Shown here: piece by piece, positions 6,743 to 13,088 of the stretch
Numbering within the stretch: the first letter of the stretch is position 1
How the letters are laid out: each line of letters opens with the position of its first letter
DNA from: Chitinophagales bacterium
GTDB taxonomy: Bacteria > Bacteroidota > Bacteroidia > Chitinophagales > BACL12
Direction of reading: 5' to 3'
Assembly: GCA_014380545.1 (NCBI GenBank)
Contig: JACMJP010000052.1
Span: 1-13,088, forward strand
DNA: 13,088 nt
Program-made: the position numbers and the translations under genes
Notes under the pieces: model-generated
Seen by the model: the letters and a program-made list of their open reading frames with translations, nothing else
Told to the model about the DNA's origin: nothing
Database searches by the model: none

Positions 6743-9700
6743 TTATTGTAGCAAAGGTATAGTGAAATGAAAGGCAGAACCTTTTCCCGGTTCGCTTTCA
6801 ACCCATATTCTTCCATTATGCCGGTTAATTATTTCCGATGAAATAAACAGGCCTATACCTAATCCCTGGAATTTATCATCACCTTCCACCCTGTAAAATC
6901 TTTCAAATACTTTATTGAGATCGCCTTTTGGAATACCAATTCCATTATCAGTAACGGTAACATGCAATAAATTATCTTTTGTTTTAACTTTTACCTCAAT
7001 GGTATCGGAGCCCGGAGAATATTTAACAGCATTTGAAAGTAAATTAATTAATACCTGTTGTATGCGTTCCTTATCTGCATTTATAATAACTGAACTATTT
7101 CCCTGCTGCTTAATAATATGTTTTTGAGAAGTGGATTGTATCATGTCGACAGTTTCTTTCAGTAAGATATCAAAACCAAATTCAGTTATAATTATAGGCA
7201 ATTTGCCATGTTGTATCCTGGTAATATCAAGCAATTCAGAAATAAGATTATTCAGCTTATCAATATACATTGCTGCTTCTTCATTTTCATCTTTATCAAT
7301 AATTAATTGCAGTAATTGTGCATAAGCTTTCACACTTGTGAGTGGTGTTTTCAATTCATGGCTTGCAATGCCGATAAATTCATCTTTTTTATCTTCTATA
7401 ATTTTTTGGTCATGAATATTTGTAAGTGTTACGATCCATAAGATGATGTCATCATTCTCATCTCTCAACGGTTTTGCTATGCCCAGGTGCCACAAATAAA
7501 TTCCATCAGCTCTTTGAATGCGGAATTCTGTCTGGAGATTTTCTCCTGTATGAAAAGATGCTTCCCATGCAATTGATAATTTTTCAATATCATCAGCATG
7601 TACCAGATCAAACCATTTTCCCTGCATTAATTCCGTTGCACTTAAACCTGTGTATTCAAGCAGGTTTTTATTTACATAATCTAATGTTCCGTAAGGGGTT
7701 GCGGTTGCAATAATATGCGGAATCGTTTCAAGCAGGTAACGGGTGCGGTCATCAGCTAATTGTCTTCTTGCCTGTTTTAATTCTTCGTTTGTAATTACAA
7801 ATTCTGCATTTTTCCTTTCCAGTTCTTTGGTGTAATGTTTTAAATTTTCTTCTGTCAATTTTTTTTCTGTCAGGTCTCTGGTAATTTTTGAAAAGCCAAT
7901 AATATTATTGTGGTCATCGTGCAGGGCAGTTATAAGTATACTTCCCCAAAATGTTGTTCCATCTTTTCTTACTCTTGTTCCTTCATGATTTGCTTTGCCG
8001 GATAAAAATGCCTGCTCGATAAGTTTTTCAGGAAGTTTACTTTTTCGATCCTCTTCTGTATAGAATTGTCGAAAATTTTTACCAATAATTTCTGCAGTTT
8101 TATATCCTTTTATTTTTTCTGCACCTCTGTTCCAGTTTTGGATATTTCCTTTTGTGTCCATTAATATAATTGCGTAATCTTCTATCTCATCTATCATTTT
8201 ATGATATCGTTCTTCACTTTGTCTCAGTTCTTCATTTATTTCTTCAAGCCGCATAGTAGAGGTTACCTGCTCTGTAATATTATTTGTGATAGATAATAAA
8301 CCGAATACTTCATTTTTTGTATTCTTTAATGGAACAACAAAACTTTCCCCCCAGCCTTTATTATGTTCAAACTTTACTTTTGGATAATGCAAAGATTCCC
8401 CCTTAAAAACTCTTTTAATTTCATTCAACCATACTTCATTATTATATTGCGGGAAGAGTTCAAAAGTGCTTTTGCCTATTACCTGTTCTTTTTTAAATCC
8501 CGTATGTTCTTCAGATTTTTTATTCCATGCTGTAATGCGCATTTCTTTATCATAAGCCAATATCATATAAGGGCTATTTTCAATAAGTGTTTCCGCAAAT
8601 GCTTTTTCTTTTTCTGCATTTTTGCGCAATAAATCCTCATTCGTTATATCCATTGAAATATTCAACACATGGTCCACCGTTCCATCCATGTTGCGGTCGA
8701 AAATTGTTCCGAAAGTATGAAAACAACGGTATTCTCCATTGATATGCTTTATTCTGTATTTGAATTCTAATATCTTTTCGTCTGCACCATTTCGTTCCGC
8801 ACTATTAGCTTCAGCAAGCGCTTGTGCATTTTCTTCTCCTATACGGATAAGGTCATCAGGATGTATTAAATTCATGAAGAAACTCACACCCTCTTTTAAA
8901 AATAATTGCGGATCATAGCCAAGCAATGTTTGTAACGCATGGTTAATGAAAATATATTTACCGGTATTAATATTATAAGCAGCAATAAGTGAAGGACTGA
9001 TATCAGCAATTTTTTGAATGAAACTTTGTTTTGCAAGCAAATCCTGCTCTGAAAGTTTTTCAGCAGTTGCATCCTGTATAGTGCCAATTAATTGAATAGG
9101 TTTGCCACTTTCATCTTTAATTACTTCTCTCCGCCCATGAACAATTTTAATTGTACCGTCTTTTAAAATTAATCTGTAGTGTGAATCAGTGTTCTTTCCT
9201 GTGTCAATTGTTTCTTTAATGAGTGCGGATACACCAATTCTATCATCCGGATGAATGAATGATTTGAACTTTTCAAAATTAATGTCTTCTGACTGTGGCT
9301 CCATGCCGAATATACGGTATACTTCATCTGACCATATTACTTTATTATCTTTTAGAGATAAACTGAAATTACCAATATTAGCAATTGCCTGAGCTTGTTT
9401 ATACAAGTGCTCATTTTTTTGAATTAATAAGAGTTGTTCATTTATTTTTTCCTGTTGCAGATCAATGTATGCCTTAAATCCGATAGCCTGTGCATCAACG
9501 CTGAATTGTTCCAATTCGTCAAGTATCTGAACAGCTTCCTGAACATCTGTTGTATAGTCTTTTAAGAATTTTGAAAAAGATCTTTTGCGAATAAAATGAC
9601 CGATAACAAGATCCCGTTCAACATATTTATCCCGGGCTAAGATGGGAAGCTGATTTTCTTTCCATGCTTTTAAACCTGCTTCCATGGTTTCTTCCAGTTT

Positions 9701-9949
9701 ATTTTCGATAACTGCATTCAGAAAATCAATATTTGCTGTTGTAGATAATTCAACTATCTGCTCCTTAGGCATGGAAGCAAAATATTTGAGCATGGGTAAT
9801 TTTAATTCATAGGATAAATTGTATTGTTCTTCCACAAGTTCACCCAGTTTTTCATCCCGCAGGAATTTAGCAAATAAAGGCAGGTATGTGAAAACAAACT
9901 TCTTTTGTTTCTCCTGCTTTGCAGTAGTTTTTTTACTTCGAATTTGCAT
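6743..9949 (-). CDS. Soluble multi-PAS sensor histidine kinase
   Basis: A 1068-aa cytoplasmic kinase without membrane segments. Residues about 15-170 are an all-helical N-terminal region I cannot assign; it is somewhat like RsbR-type N-terminal sensor domains. Five PAS/PAC units follow, at about 185-297, 312-440, 452-562, 583-698 and 734-850. Several carry the HPDD or HADD turn (233-236, 363-366, 784-787) and each ends in a D-[IA]-T-like or TNI linker. The HisKA domain has the phospho-acceptor H864 in ASHELKTPL. The ATPase domain has the N box around N969/N973, DNGIGIP (1001-1007) and GLGIGL (1029-1034), ending WVESEPGKGSAFHF. All catalytic boxes are intact. It should sense a soluble signal (redox, ligand or stress) and phosphorylate a separate response regulator, but none is adjacent. 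The gene stands alone with its own promoter. Confidence 0.92.
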   Translation of the reverse strand: MQIRSKKTTAKQEKQKKFVFTYLPLFAKFLRDEKLGELVEEQYNLSYELKLPMLKYFASMPKEQIVELSTTANIDFLNAVIENKLEETMEAGLKAWKENQLPILARDKYVERDLVIGHFIRKRSFSKFLKDYTTDVQEAVQILDELEQFSVDAQAIGFKAYIDLQQEKINEQLLLIQKNEHLYKQAQAIANIGNFSLSLKDNKVIWSDEVYRIFGMEPQSEDINFEKFKSFIHPDDRIGVSALIKETIDTGKNTDSHYRLILKDGTIKIVHGRREVIKDESGKPIQLIGTIQDATAEKLSEQDLLAKQSFIQKIADISPSLIAAYNINTGKYIFINHALQTLLGYDPQLFLKEGVSFFMNLIHPDDLIRIGEENAQALAEANSAERNGADEKILEFKYRIKHINGEYRCFHTFGTIFDRNMDGTVDHVLNISMDITNEDLLRKNAEKEKAFAETLIENSPYMILAYDKEMRITAWNKKSEEHTGFKKEQVIGKSTFELFPQYNNEVWLNEIKRVFKGESLHYPKVKFEHNKGWGESFVVPLKNTKNEVFGLLSITNNITEQVTSTMRLEEINEELRQSEERYHKMIDEIEDYAIILMDTKGNIQNWNRGAEKIKGYKTAEIIGKNFRQFYTEEDRKSKLPEKLIEQAFLSGKANHEGTRVRKDGTTFWGSILITALHDDHNNIIGFSKITRDLTEKKLTEENLKHYTKELERKNAEFVITNEELKQARRQLADDRTRYLLETIPHIIATATPYGTLDYVNKNLLEYTGLSATELMQGKWFDLVHADDIEKLSIAWEASFHTGENLQTEFRIQRADGIYLWHLGIAKPLRDENDDIILWIVTLTNIHDQKIIEDKKDEFIGIASHELKTPLTSVKAYAQLLQLIIDKDENEEAAMYIDKLNNLISELLDITRIQHGKLPIIITEFGFDILLKETVDMIQSTSQKHIIKQQGNSSVIINADKERIQQVLINLLSNAVKYSPGSDTIEVKVKTKDNLLHVTVTDNGIGIPKGDLNKVFERFYRVEGDDKFQGLGIGLFISSEIINRHNGRIWVESEPGKGSAFHFTIPLLQ

Positions 9950-9984
9950 TAATAATTTTCAGATGTGGCTTTGGTCCCTGTGAG

Positions 9985-10016
9985 CAAAAGTATAACAGTT
10001 GATCCTAAAAAACAAT
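9985..10016 (-). promoter_or_regulatory. -33/-7 promoter of the histidine kinase gene
   Basis: On the minus strand ATTG (10013-10016) is followed by a 20-nt spacer and TACTTTTG (9985-9992). The latter is an exact TAnnTTTG -7 box. Spacing and distance to the ATG at 9949 (35 bp after the box) fit a Bacteroidota housekeeping-sigma promoter. It is the best promoter in the window. Confidence 0.6.
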
Positions 10017-10117
10017 ATCAGCAGAAGCTCATTGAAATGCTATTGAATGTGCGAGGCAGATGTAAATTTACTGTGTTGATGATAAATAATCAGTAGGCAT
10101 TTTTTTAAAAAAAACCC

Positions 10118-10144
10118 TGTCCTAATTTTATTTATATGTTCGTT
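10118..10144 (+). promoter_or_regulatory. Candidate ECF-type promoter for the DGPF/sigma module
   Basis: TGTCCT (10118-10123), a 17-nt spacer and CGTT (10141-10144) resemble an ECF-sigma promoter; reported ECF42 targets in Streptomyces, as I recall them, have TGTC in the -35 and CG[A/T]C in the -10. The site is 37 bp upstream of the DGPF gene start. An overlapping 7-of-8 -7 box, TATGTTCG (10135-10142), could instead serve the housekeeping sigma. Low confidence. Confidence 0.25.
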
Positions 10145-10181
10145 ATTACTGGAAATTAATTTAAATTAAAAAAATAACACA

Positions 10182-10532
10182 ATGAAAAAGTATTTATTAT
10201 TATTTCGTGGCGGCGATGCCCACAGAATGGAAGAGCAAAAAAGCCCTGAAGCATGGCAGGCACATATGCAAAAATGGATGCAGTGGATGAAGGCCTTAGC
10301 CGAACAGGGAAAATTTGCCGGAGCAGAACCTTTAACTAACGATGGAAAAGTAATTTCGAAAGGGTTAAAAGTTACTGACGGACCCTATATGGAGGGAAAG
10401 GAAATTGTTGGAGGATATTTAATTTGTAATGCAAATAATTATGATGAGGCTGTTGAAATTGCAAAAGGCTGCCCCATATTTGAACAGGATGGAATAGTAG
10501 AGGTTAGGGAGATACTGGAAGGAGGAATGTAA
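10182..10532 (+). CDS. DGPF/YCII-domain protein
   Basis: A small soluble protein of 116 aa with a ferredoxin-like (dimeric alpha/beta barrel) fold expected from the YCII/DGPF family. Signature elements visible are MKKYLLLFRGG at the start, W32-33 area helices (KWMQWMKAL), GAEPL (47-51), and the defining VTDGPYMEGKEIVGGY segment with DGPY at 66-69, ending in GCPIF (96-100) and VEVREI. No enzymatic activity is established for the family. These proteins are repeatedly encoded beside ECF42-type sigma factors, and one such sigma lies two genes downstream here, which supports both identifications. The start at 10182 is the only sensible ATG, and no Shine-Dalgarno is visible. It is probably a target and/or partner gene of the sigma factor. 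Confidence 0.88.
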   Translation: MKKYLLLFRGGDAHRMEEQKSPEAWQAHMQKWMQWMKALAEQGKFAGAEPLTNDGKVISKGLKVTDGPYMEGKEIVGGYLICNANNYDEAVEIAKGCPIFEQDGIVEVREILEGGM

Positions 10533-10614
10533 TTTTTTTATAATAAAATCGGCCTGCCGCAAATAAACATGCTTTTGGGCTTTGTATTTCAAATATTAAA
10601 TTGAAAACAAAATA

Positions 10615-10622
10615 TAGCTTTG
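10615..10622 (+). promoter_or_regulatory. -7 box ahead of the TfoX-N-like gene
   Basis: TAGCTTTG is an exact TAnnTTTG match, 36 bp upstream of the ATG at 10659, in the 126-bp gap after the DGPF gene. There is no -33 TTTG at the right spacing. It suggests that the small gene and the sigma factor can be transcribed separately from the DGPF gene. Confidence 0.4.
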
Positions 10623-10658
10623 TGTATGTGCATATTCTGTAATCAAATTTAAAATAGA

Positions 10659-11024
10659 ATGGCTGTAAAAAAAGATAAAGATAATTTTCCGCCTGCTGAT
10701 AAATTAGAATTATACAGGAAGCTTATATCAACAATAACTGGTCTTGAGCTTAAAGGTGTAAGCATGCCTTACACAGCATTAAATGGAAATATGTTTTCTT
10801 TTCTTGATAAATTTGGTTCATGTGGAATTCGCCTGCCTGAAAAAGAACGGGAAGAATTTCTTAAAAAATATAAAACAACTTTATTTCATACGCAGGGAAC
10901 AGTTTTGAAAGAATATGTTACCGTTCCTGATGAATTATTGCAGAATAATAAAGAAGTAAAGGAATATTTTGATATAAGTTTTGAATACGCAAAAAATTTA
11001 AAACCCAAACAATCTAAAAAATGA
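10659..11024 (+). CDS. Small TfoX N-terminal-like protein
   Basis: A 121-aa soluble, Lys-rich protein. The stretch MPYTALNGNMFSFLD (36-50), followed by GIRLPEKEREEFLKKY (56-71) and a C-terminal KEYVTVPDELL (84-94), matches a small family that I associate with the TfoX/Sxy N-terminal fold, in which a GxMFxF-type core and a later [GI]-x-[LK]-L strand are conserved. TfoX/Sxy proteins are competence regulators in gamma-proteobacteria, but this stand-alone version has no known role and should not be called a competence factor. The end of the gene overlaps a 9-codon ATG-started frame by ATGA, but that frame is not a gene. It sits between the DGPF gene and the sigma factor, 123 bp before the sigma factor's first ATG. 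Family assignment by eye, moderate certainty. Confidence 0.6.
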   Translation: MAVKKDKDNFPPADKLELYRKLISTITGLELKGVSMPYTALNGNMFSFLDKFGSCGIRLPEKEREEFLKKYKTTLFHTQGTVLKEYVTVPDELLQNNKEVKEYFDISFEYAKNLKPKQSKK

Positions 11025-11066
11025 AAGATGCCGGATCATCTGAAGCATGACAGCAAAAAGAAATAA

Positions 11067-11147
11067 TTTCACAATTTAAATAGCATCGCACCTTCTACTC
11101 AAACCAACCAGTTAATTGACCATCTTTTCCGGCACGAATCGGGAAAG
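11067..11147 (+). other. Conserved N-terminus of the sigma factor, upstream of its first ATG
   Basis: In frame with the sigma gene and open back to a TAA at 11064-11066, this stretch encodes PSTQTNQLIDHLFRHESGK directly before the ATG at 11148. LIDHLFRHESGKMV is the usual start of sigma region 2 in ECF42-type factors, so the sequence appears to be coding. No ATG, GTG or TTG occurs in it. ATC at 11085 would give the expected protein length, and an ATG at 11047 lies in the neighbouring frame. Confidence 0.65.
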
Positions 11148-12353
11148 ATGGTTTCTGTATTGACTAAAATATTTGGATTAACTAATATTGAAATAGCTGA
11201 AGATATTGTGCATGATGTTTTATTAAAAGCGCTCGAAAGCTGGAAATTAAAAGGTGTACCGGAAAATCCATCTGCCTGGTTAATGGCGGCAGCTAAAAAT
11301 AAAACACTTGACTTTCTGCGGCATAAAAAGCAGGAAGAAAAATATGCCCGGCAAATTACACCTCTCTTACAATCAGAATATACCATCGGACACACTTTGA
11401 ATAATTATTTTTCGGAAAATGAAATAAAAGATGACCAGTTGAGGATGATGTTTGTGTGCTGCCATGATTCAATTAATGAGGAATCACAAATTGCATTAAT
11501 TCTAAAAACACTTTGTGGTTTCAGCGTATCCGAAATTGCAAAAGCATTTTTAACAAACGACTCAACTATTAATAAAAGATTATATCGTGCAAAAGAAAAG
11601 CTTAGAGAATTAGAAATTAAATTTGAAATTCCCGTACCATCTGAAATAGAAAAAAGAATAGACCAGGTTTTAAAAGCTTTGTATTTATTGTTTAATGAAG
11701 GTTATAGTTCCACCGAAGGTGAAAGTTTTATCCGGGAAGAATTAGCTGCGGAAGCTTTGCGCCTGTGTTTAATATTATCACAACATACGGCAGGTAACAT
11801 ACCAAAAACTTTAGCACTGCTAGCACTCATGTATTTTCATGGGGCAAGATTTAATGCAAGGATAGATGACGAAGGAAATATCTTGTTGCTGAAGGAACAA
11901 AACAGGAAGTTGTGGGATAATGAAATGATACAGGAGGGAATAATTTTACTTAACATGGCATCGACCGGAGATTTAGTTAGCACATATCATATAGAAGCTG
12001 CAATAGCTTACGAACATTGTATAGCAAAAAGTTATAACGATACAAACTGGAAAAATCTTTTGAATTATTATCAGGTATTAATTACACTAACAAAATCTCC
12101 GGTTGCAGAATTAAATAGTGCTATTGTTATTTCTGAAATTGACGGACCTGATGCAGCGTTAAATGTTATTTTCAAAATTGAACTTGCTGATGAATTGAAA
12201 AACTATTATTTATTACCTGCAACAAAAGGAGATTTATATTTCAGAAAAAGCGATATGATAAAAGCAAAATATTTTTATGACATTGCCGAAACATTAACCT
12301 CATCACCTTTTGAAAAAAAATTGCTGAGAAAAAAGAGTAACATGTGCACTTGA
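11148..12353 (+). CDS. ECF42-type RNA polymerase sigma factor with C-terminal TPR-like extension
   Basis: The first ATG gives 401 aa. Region 2 spans about 1-62 (IAEDIVHDVLLKALESW, then the NPSAWL and AKNKTLDFLR segments). Region 4 is about 108-156, with the helix-turn-helix GFSVSEIAKAFLTNDSTINKR. After it comes a roughly 240-residue C-terminal extension typical of this group, with ALYLLFNEGYSS (177-188), FHGARFNARIDDEG (230-243), and YHIEAAIAYEH (280-290). In studied ECF42 members the extension is needed for activity and replaces a classical anti-sigma factor; none is encoded here. The partner family (DGPF) is encoded upstream, and an SRPBCC gene follows 19 bp downstream. The product would direct RNA polymerase to a small stress-type regulon. 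The annotated ATG is probably too late: the family's N-terminus continues upstream (11067-11147), so the ATG-started version lacks about 20 residues of region 2. Confidence 0.88.
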   Translation: MVSVLTKIFGLTNIEIAEDIVHDVLLKALESWKLKGVPENPSAWLMAAAKNKTLDFLRHKKQEEKYARQITPLLQSEYTIGHTLNNYFSENEIKDDQLRMMFVCCHDSINEESQIALILKTLCGFSVSEIAKAFLTNDSTINKRLYRAKEKLRELEIKFEIPVPSEIEKRIDQVLKALYLLFNEGYSSTEGESFIREELAAEALRLCLILSQHTAGNIPKTLALLALMYFHGARFNARIDDEGNILLLKEQNRKLWDNEMIQEGIILLNMASTGDLVSTYHIEAAIAYEHCIAKSYNDTNWKNLLNYYQVLITLTKSPVAELNSAIVISEIDGPDAALNVIFKIELADELKNYYLLPATKGDLYFRKSDMIKAKYFYDIAETLTSSPFEKKLLRKKSNMCT

Positions 12354-12372
12354 CTTAACTAATTTAATAATT

Positions 12373-12774
12373 ATGAAAACAAAAACCATTAAACAGCAAA
12401 TAGAATTTTTCGCAACACCAGTTCAATTGTATAATATGCTCATGGATGAAAAAATACATGCAGCATTTACACAAGCTGCGGCAAAAATATCAAACAGCGT
12501 TGGTGGAAAATTCACTGCATGGGATGGTTATATTTCAGGAAAAAATATTGAATTAATAGTAGGGAAGAAGATTGTGCAGGAGTGGACAAGTACAGATATG
12601 CCTGATGGGCACATATCAATTATAACATTTGAATTTGCTGAACAAAAAAAGGGAAATACCTTAATAAAATTTACGCATGAAAATGTTCCGGCAGATCAAT
12701 ATGATGAACTCTTAAAAGGCTGGATTGATTTTTACTGGGAACCTATGAAGCAATATCTTGCTAATTTGAAATAA
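12373..12774 (+). CDS. SRPBCC/AHSA1-like domain protein
   Basis: A 133-aa single-domain protein of the START/Bet v1-like superfamily, nearest the AHSA1 (Hsp90 co-chaperone Aha1 C-terminal-like) group. Visible features are the opening IKQQIEFFATPVQLYNMLMD (helix after the first strand), GGKFTAWDGYISGKNIEL (44-61), a QEWTST strand (69-74), ITFEFAEQKKGNTLIKFTHENVP (84-106) and the long C-terminal helix GWIDFYWEPMKQYL. Such proteins have a hydrophobic ligand cavity; no substrate is known here. It starts 19 bp after the sigma factor stop, so it is very likely in the same transcript. SRPBCC genes are common partners of this kind of regulatory cluster, which suggests a shared regulon rather than a metabolic pathway. 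The start ATG at 12373 fits the family length. Confidence 0.88.
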   Translation: MKTKTIKQQIEFFATPVQLYNMLMDEKIHAAFTQAAAKISNSVGGKFTAWDGYISGKNIELIVGKKIVQEWTSTDMPDGHISIITFEFAEQKKGNTLIKFTHENVPADQYDELLKGWIDFYWEPMKQYLANLK

Positions 12775-12907
12775 ATTAAACGCATCATTTATCATTTCAG
12801 TGTAATCTTTTTGTTTAACATTATCCTTTTTTAATTGAGAGTGATTGTTCTACGTTAAAATTGAAAAACACTTATAACTATTGAAATATCTCCTCAATCA
12901 AAATCTT

Positions 12908-12915
12908 TATCTTTA
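12908..12915 (+). promoter_or_regulatory. Candidate -7 box for the gene at the right edge
   Basis: TATCTTTA matches TAnnTTTG at 7 of 8 positions, 22 bp before the ATG at 12938. TTG at 12881-12883 is 24 nt upstream, slightly too far for a standard -33. The gap 12775-12937 otherwise shows no gene and no clear terminator. Confidence 0.3.
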
Positions 12916-12937
12916 CAAAAATAAATAAATTACAGAT

Positions 12938-13088
12938 ATGAAGAAATTATACTTACTCCTCCTGCTTATCAGCACATTTTCATTTTTGCAGGCGCAGTTA
13001 AACATTGAATTTTTAGGTCAGATAAATTATGCTGATCAATTATCAAATTTAACGGGCTGGGCAGATGGTTTAGGTAATGAATATGCAA
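12938..13088 (+). CDS. Secreted choice-of-anchor B-type protein, N-terminal fragment
   Basis: The first 50 codons are visible, and the gene runs off the right edge. MKKLYLLLLLISTFSFLQAQ is a Sec signal peptide, with the likely cut after LQA. It is followed by LNIEFLGQINYADQLSNLTGWADGLGNEYA. The segment L-x-G-W-x-D-x-x-G-x-E-Y-A is the opening of choice-of-anchor B family proteins, which are beta-propeller-like surface or secreted proteins (LVIVD repeats) that often end in a T9SS sorting domain in Bacteroidota. The C-terminus is not visible, so the anchoring cannot be stated. The ATG at 12938 is preceded by an AT-rich leader without a Shine-Dalgarno, as elsewhere in the window. Confidence 0.7.
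   Translation, partial: MKKLYLLLLLISTFSFLQAQLNIEFLGQINYADQLSNLTGWADGLGNEYA

Noticed and set aside
10062..10071. 10-bp palindrome GTAAATTTAC in the kinase/DGPF divergent gap.
   Set aside because: A self-complementary AT-rich 10-mer is expected by chance in sequence of this composition, and it is not placed at either promoter.
10550..10560. CGGC-CT-GCCG hairpin after the DGPF gene.
   Set aside because: The stem is only 4 bp with a 2-nt loop, and the T-run lies upstream rather than downstream, so it is not a plus-strand terminator.
11021..11050. 9-codon frame (MKDAGSSEA) overlapping the end of the TfoX-N-like gene by ATGA.
   Set aside because: It is far too short and carries no family likeness; the ATGA overlap is coincidental with the gene's stop codon.
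1..13088. CRISPR arrays, tRNA or rRNA genes, insertion sequences, prophage genes, toxin-antitoxin or known defence systems.
   Set aside because: No regularly spaced repeats, no transposase or integrase motifs, no tRNA-like cloverleaf and no defence-type domains were seen. The genes present are housekeeping, transport, sensing and regulatory types.

Overview
The window is AT-rich and carries several Bacteroidota hallmarks. Promoters fit the TAnnTTTG -7 consensus, Shine-Dalgarno sequences are almost absent, a relic of a type IX secretion (T9SS) sorting tail is present, and the proteins are of Bacteroidota types (DUF2911-TPR, choice-of-anchor B, ECF42-type sigma factor). A soil, freshwater or sludge member of Chitinophagales/Sphingobacteriia is my best guess; the exact taxon cannot be read from the sequence.

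Left block (1-2784, minus strand): phosphoglucosamine mutase, then a NifS/IscS-type cysteine desulfurase, then the first 39 codons of a protein with a twin-arginine (Tat) signal that runs off the left edge. A perfect FNR-type palindrome lies just upstream of the desulfurase, at the position expected for an activator. Middle-left block (2870-4947, plus strand): a class I SAM methyltransferase overlaps by 4 nt a PAP2-family phosphatase gene that is split by a +1 frameshift in an A-rich run. A ZIP metal transporter follows. The 375-bp gap after it holds an inverted repeat, the decayed tail of a T9SS cargo protein, and the terminator of the next gene.

Middle block (5323-9949, minus strand): a secreted DUF2911+TPR protein, and a 1068-aa soluble histidine kinase with five PAS domains, an N-terminal helical domain I cannot name, and a well-formed -33/-7 promoter. 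No response regulator is next to it, so it is an orphan kinase within this window.

Right block (10182-12774, plus strand): a DGPF/YCII-domain protein, a small TfoX-N-like protein, an ECF42-type sigma factor with the long C-terminal TPR-like extension, and an SRPBCC/AHSA1-like protein. This looks like one regulatory module in which the sigma factor has no anti-sigma partner and is presumably controlled through its own C-terminal extension. The sigma gene has an oddity: the family's conserved N-terminus is encoded upstream of the first ATG, in a stretch with no ATG, GTG or TTG. At the right edge a secreted choice-of-anchor B-type protein begins.

Most of the window is ordinary chromosomal content. 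The points worth a second look are the ECF42/DGPF/TfoX/SRPBCC cluster and its start codon, the FNR box, the broken PAP2 gene, the T9SS relic and the kinase's N-terminal domain.
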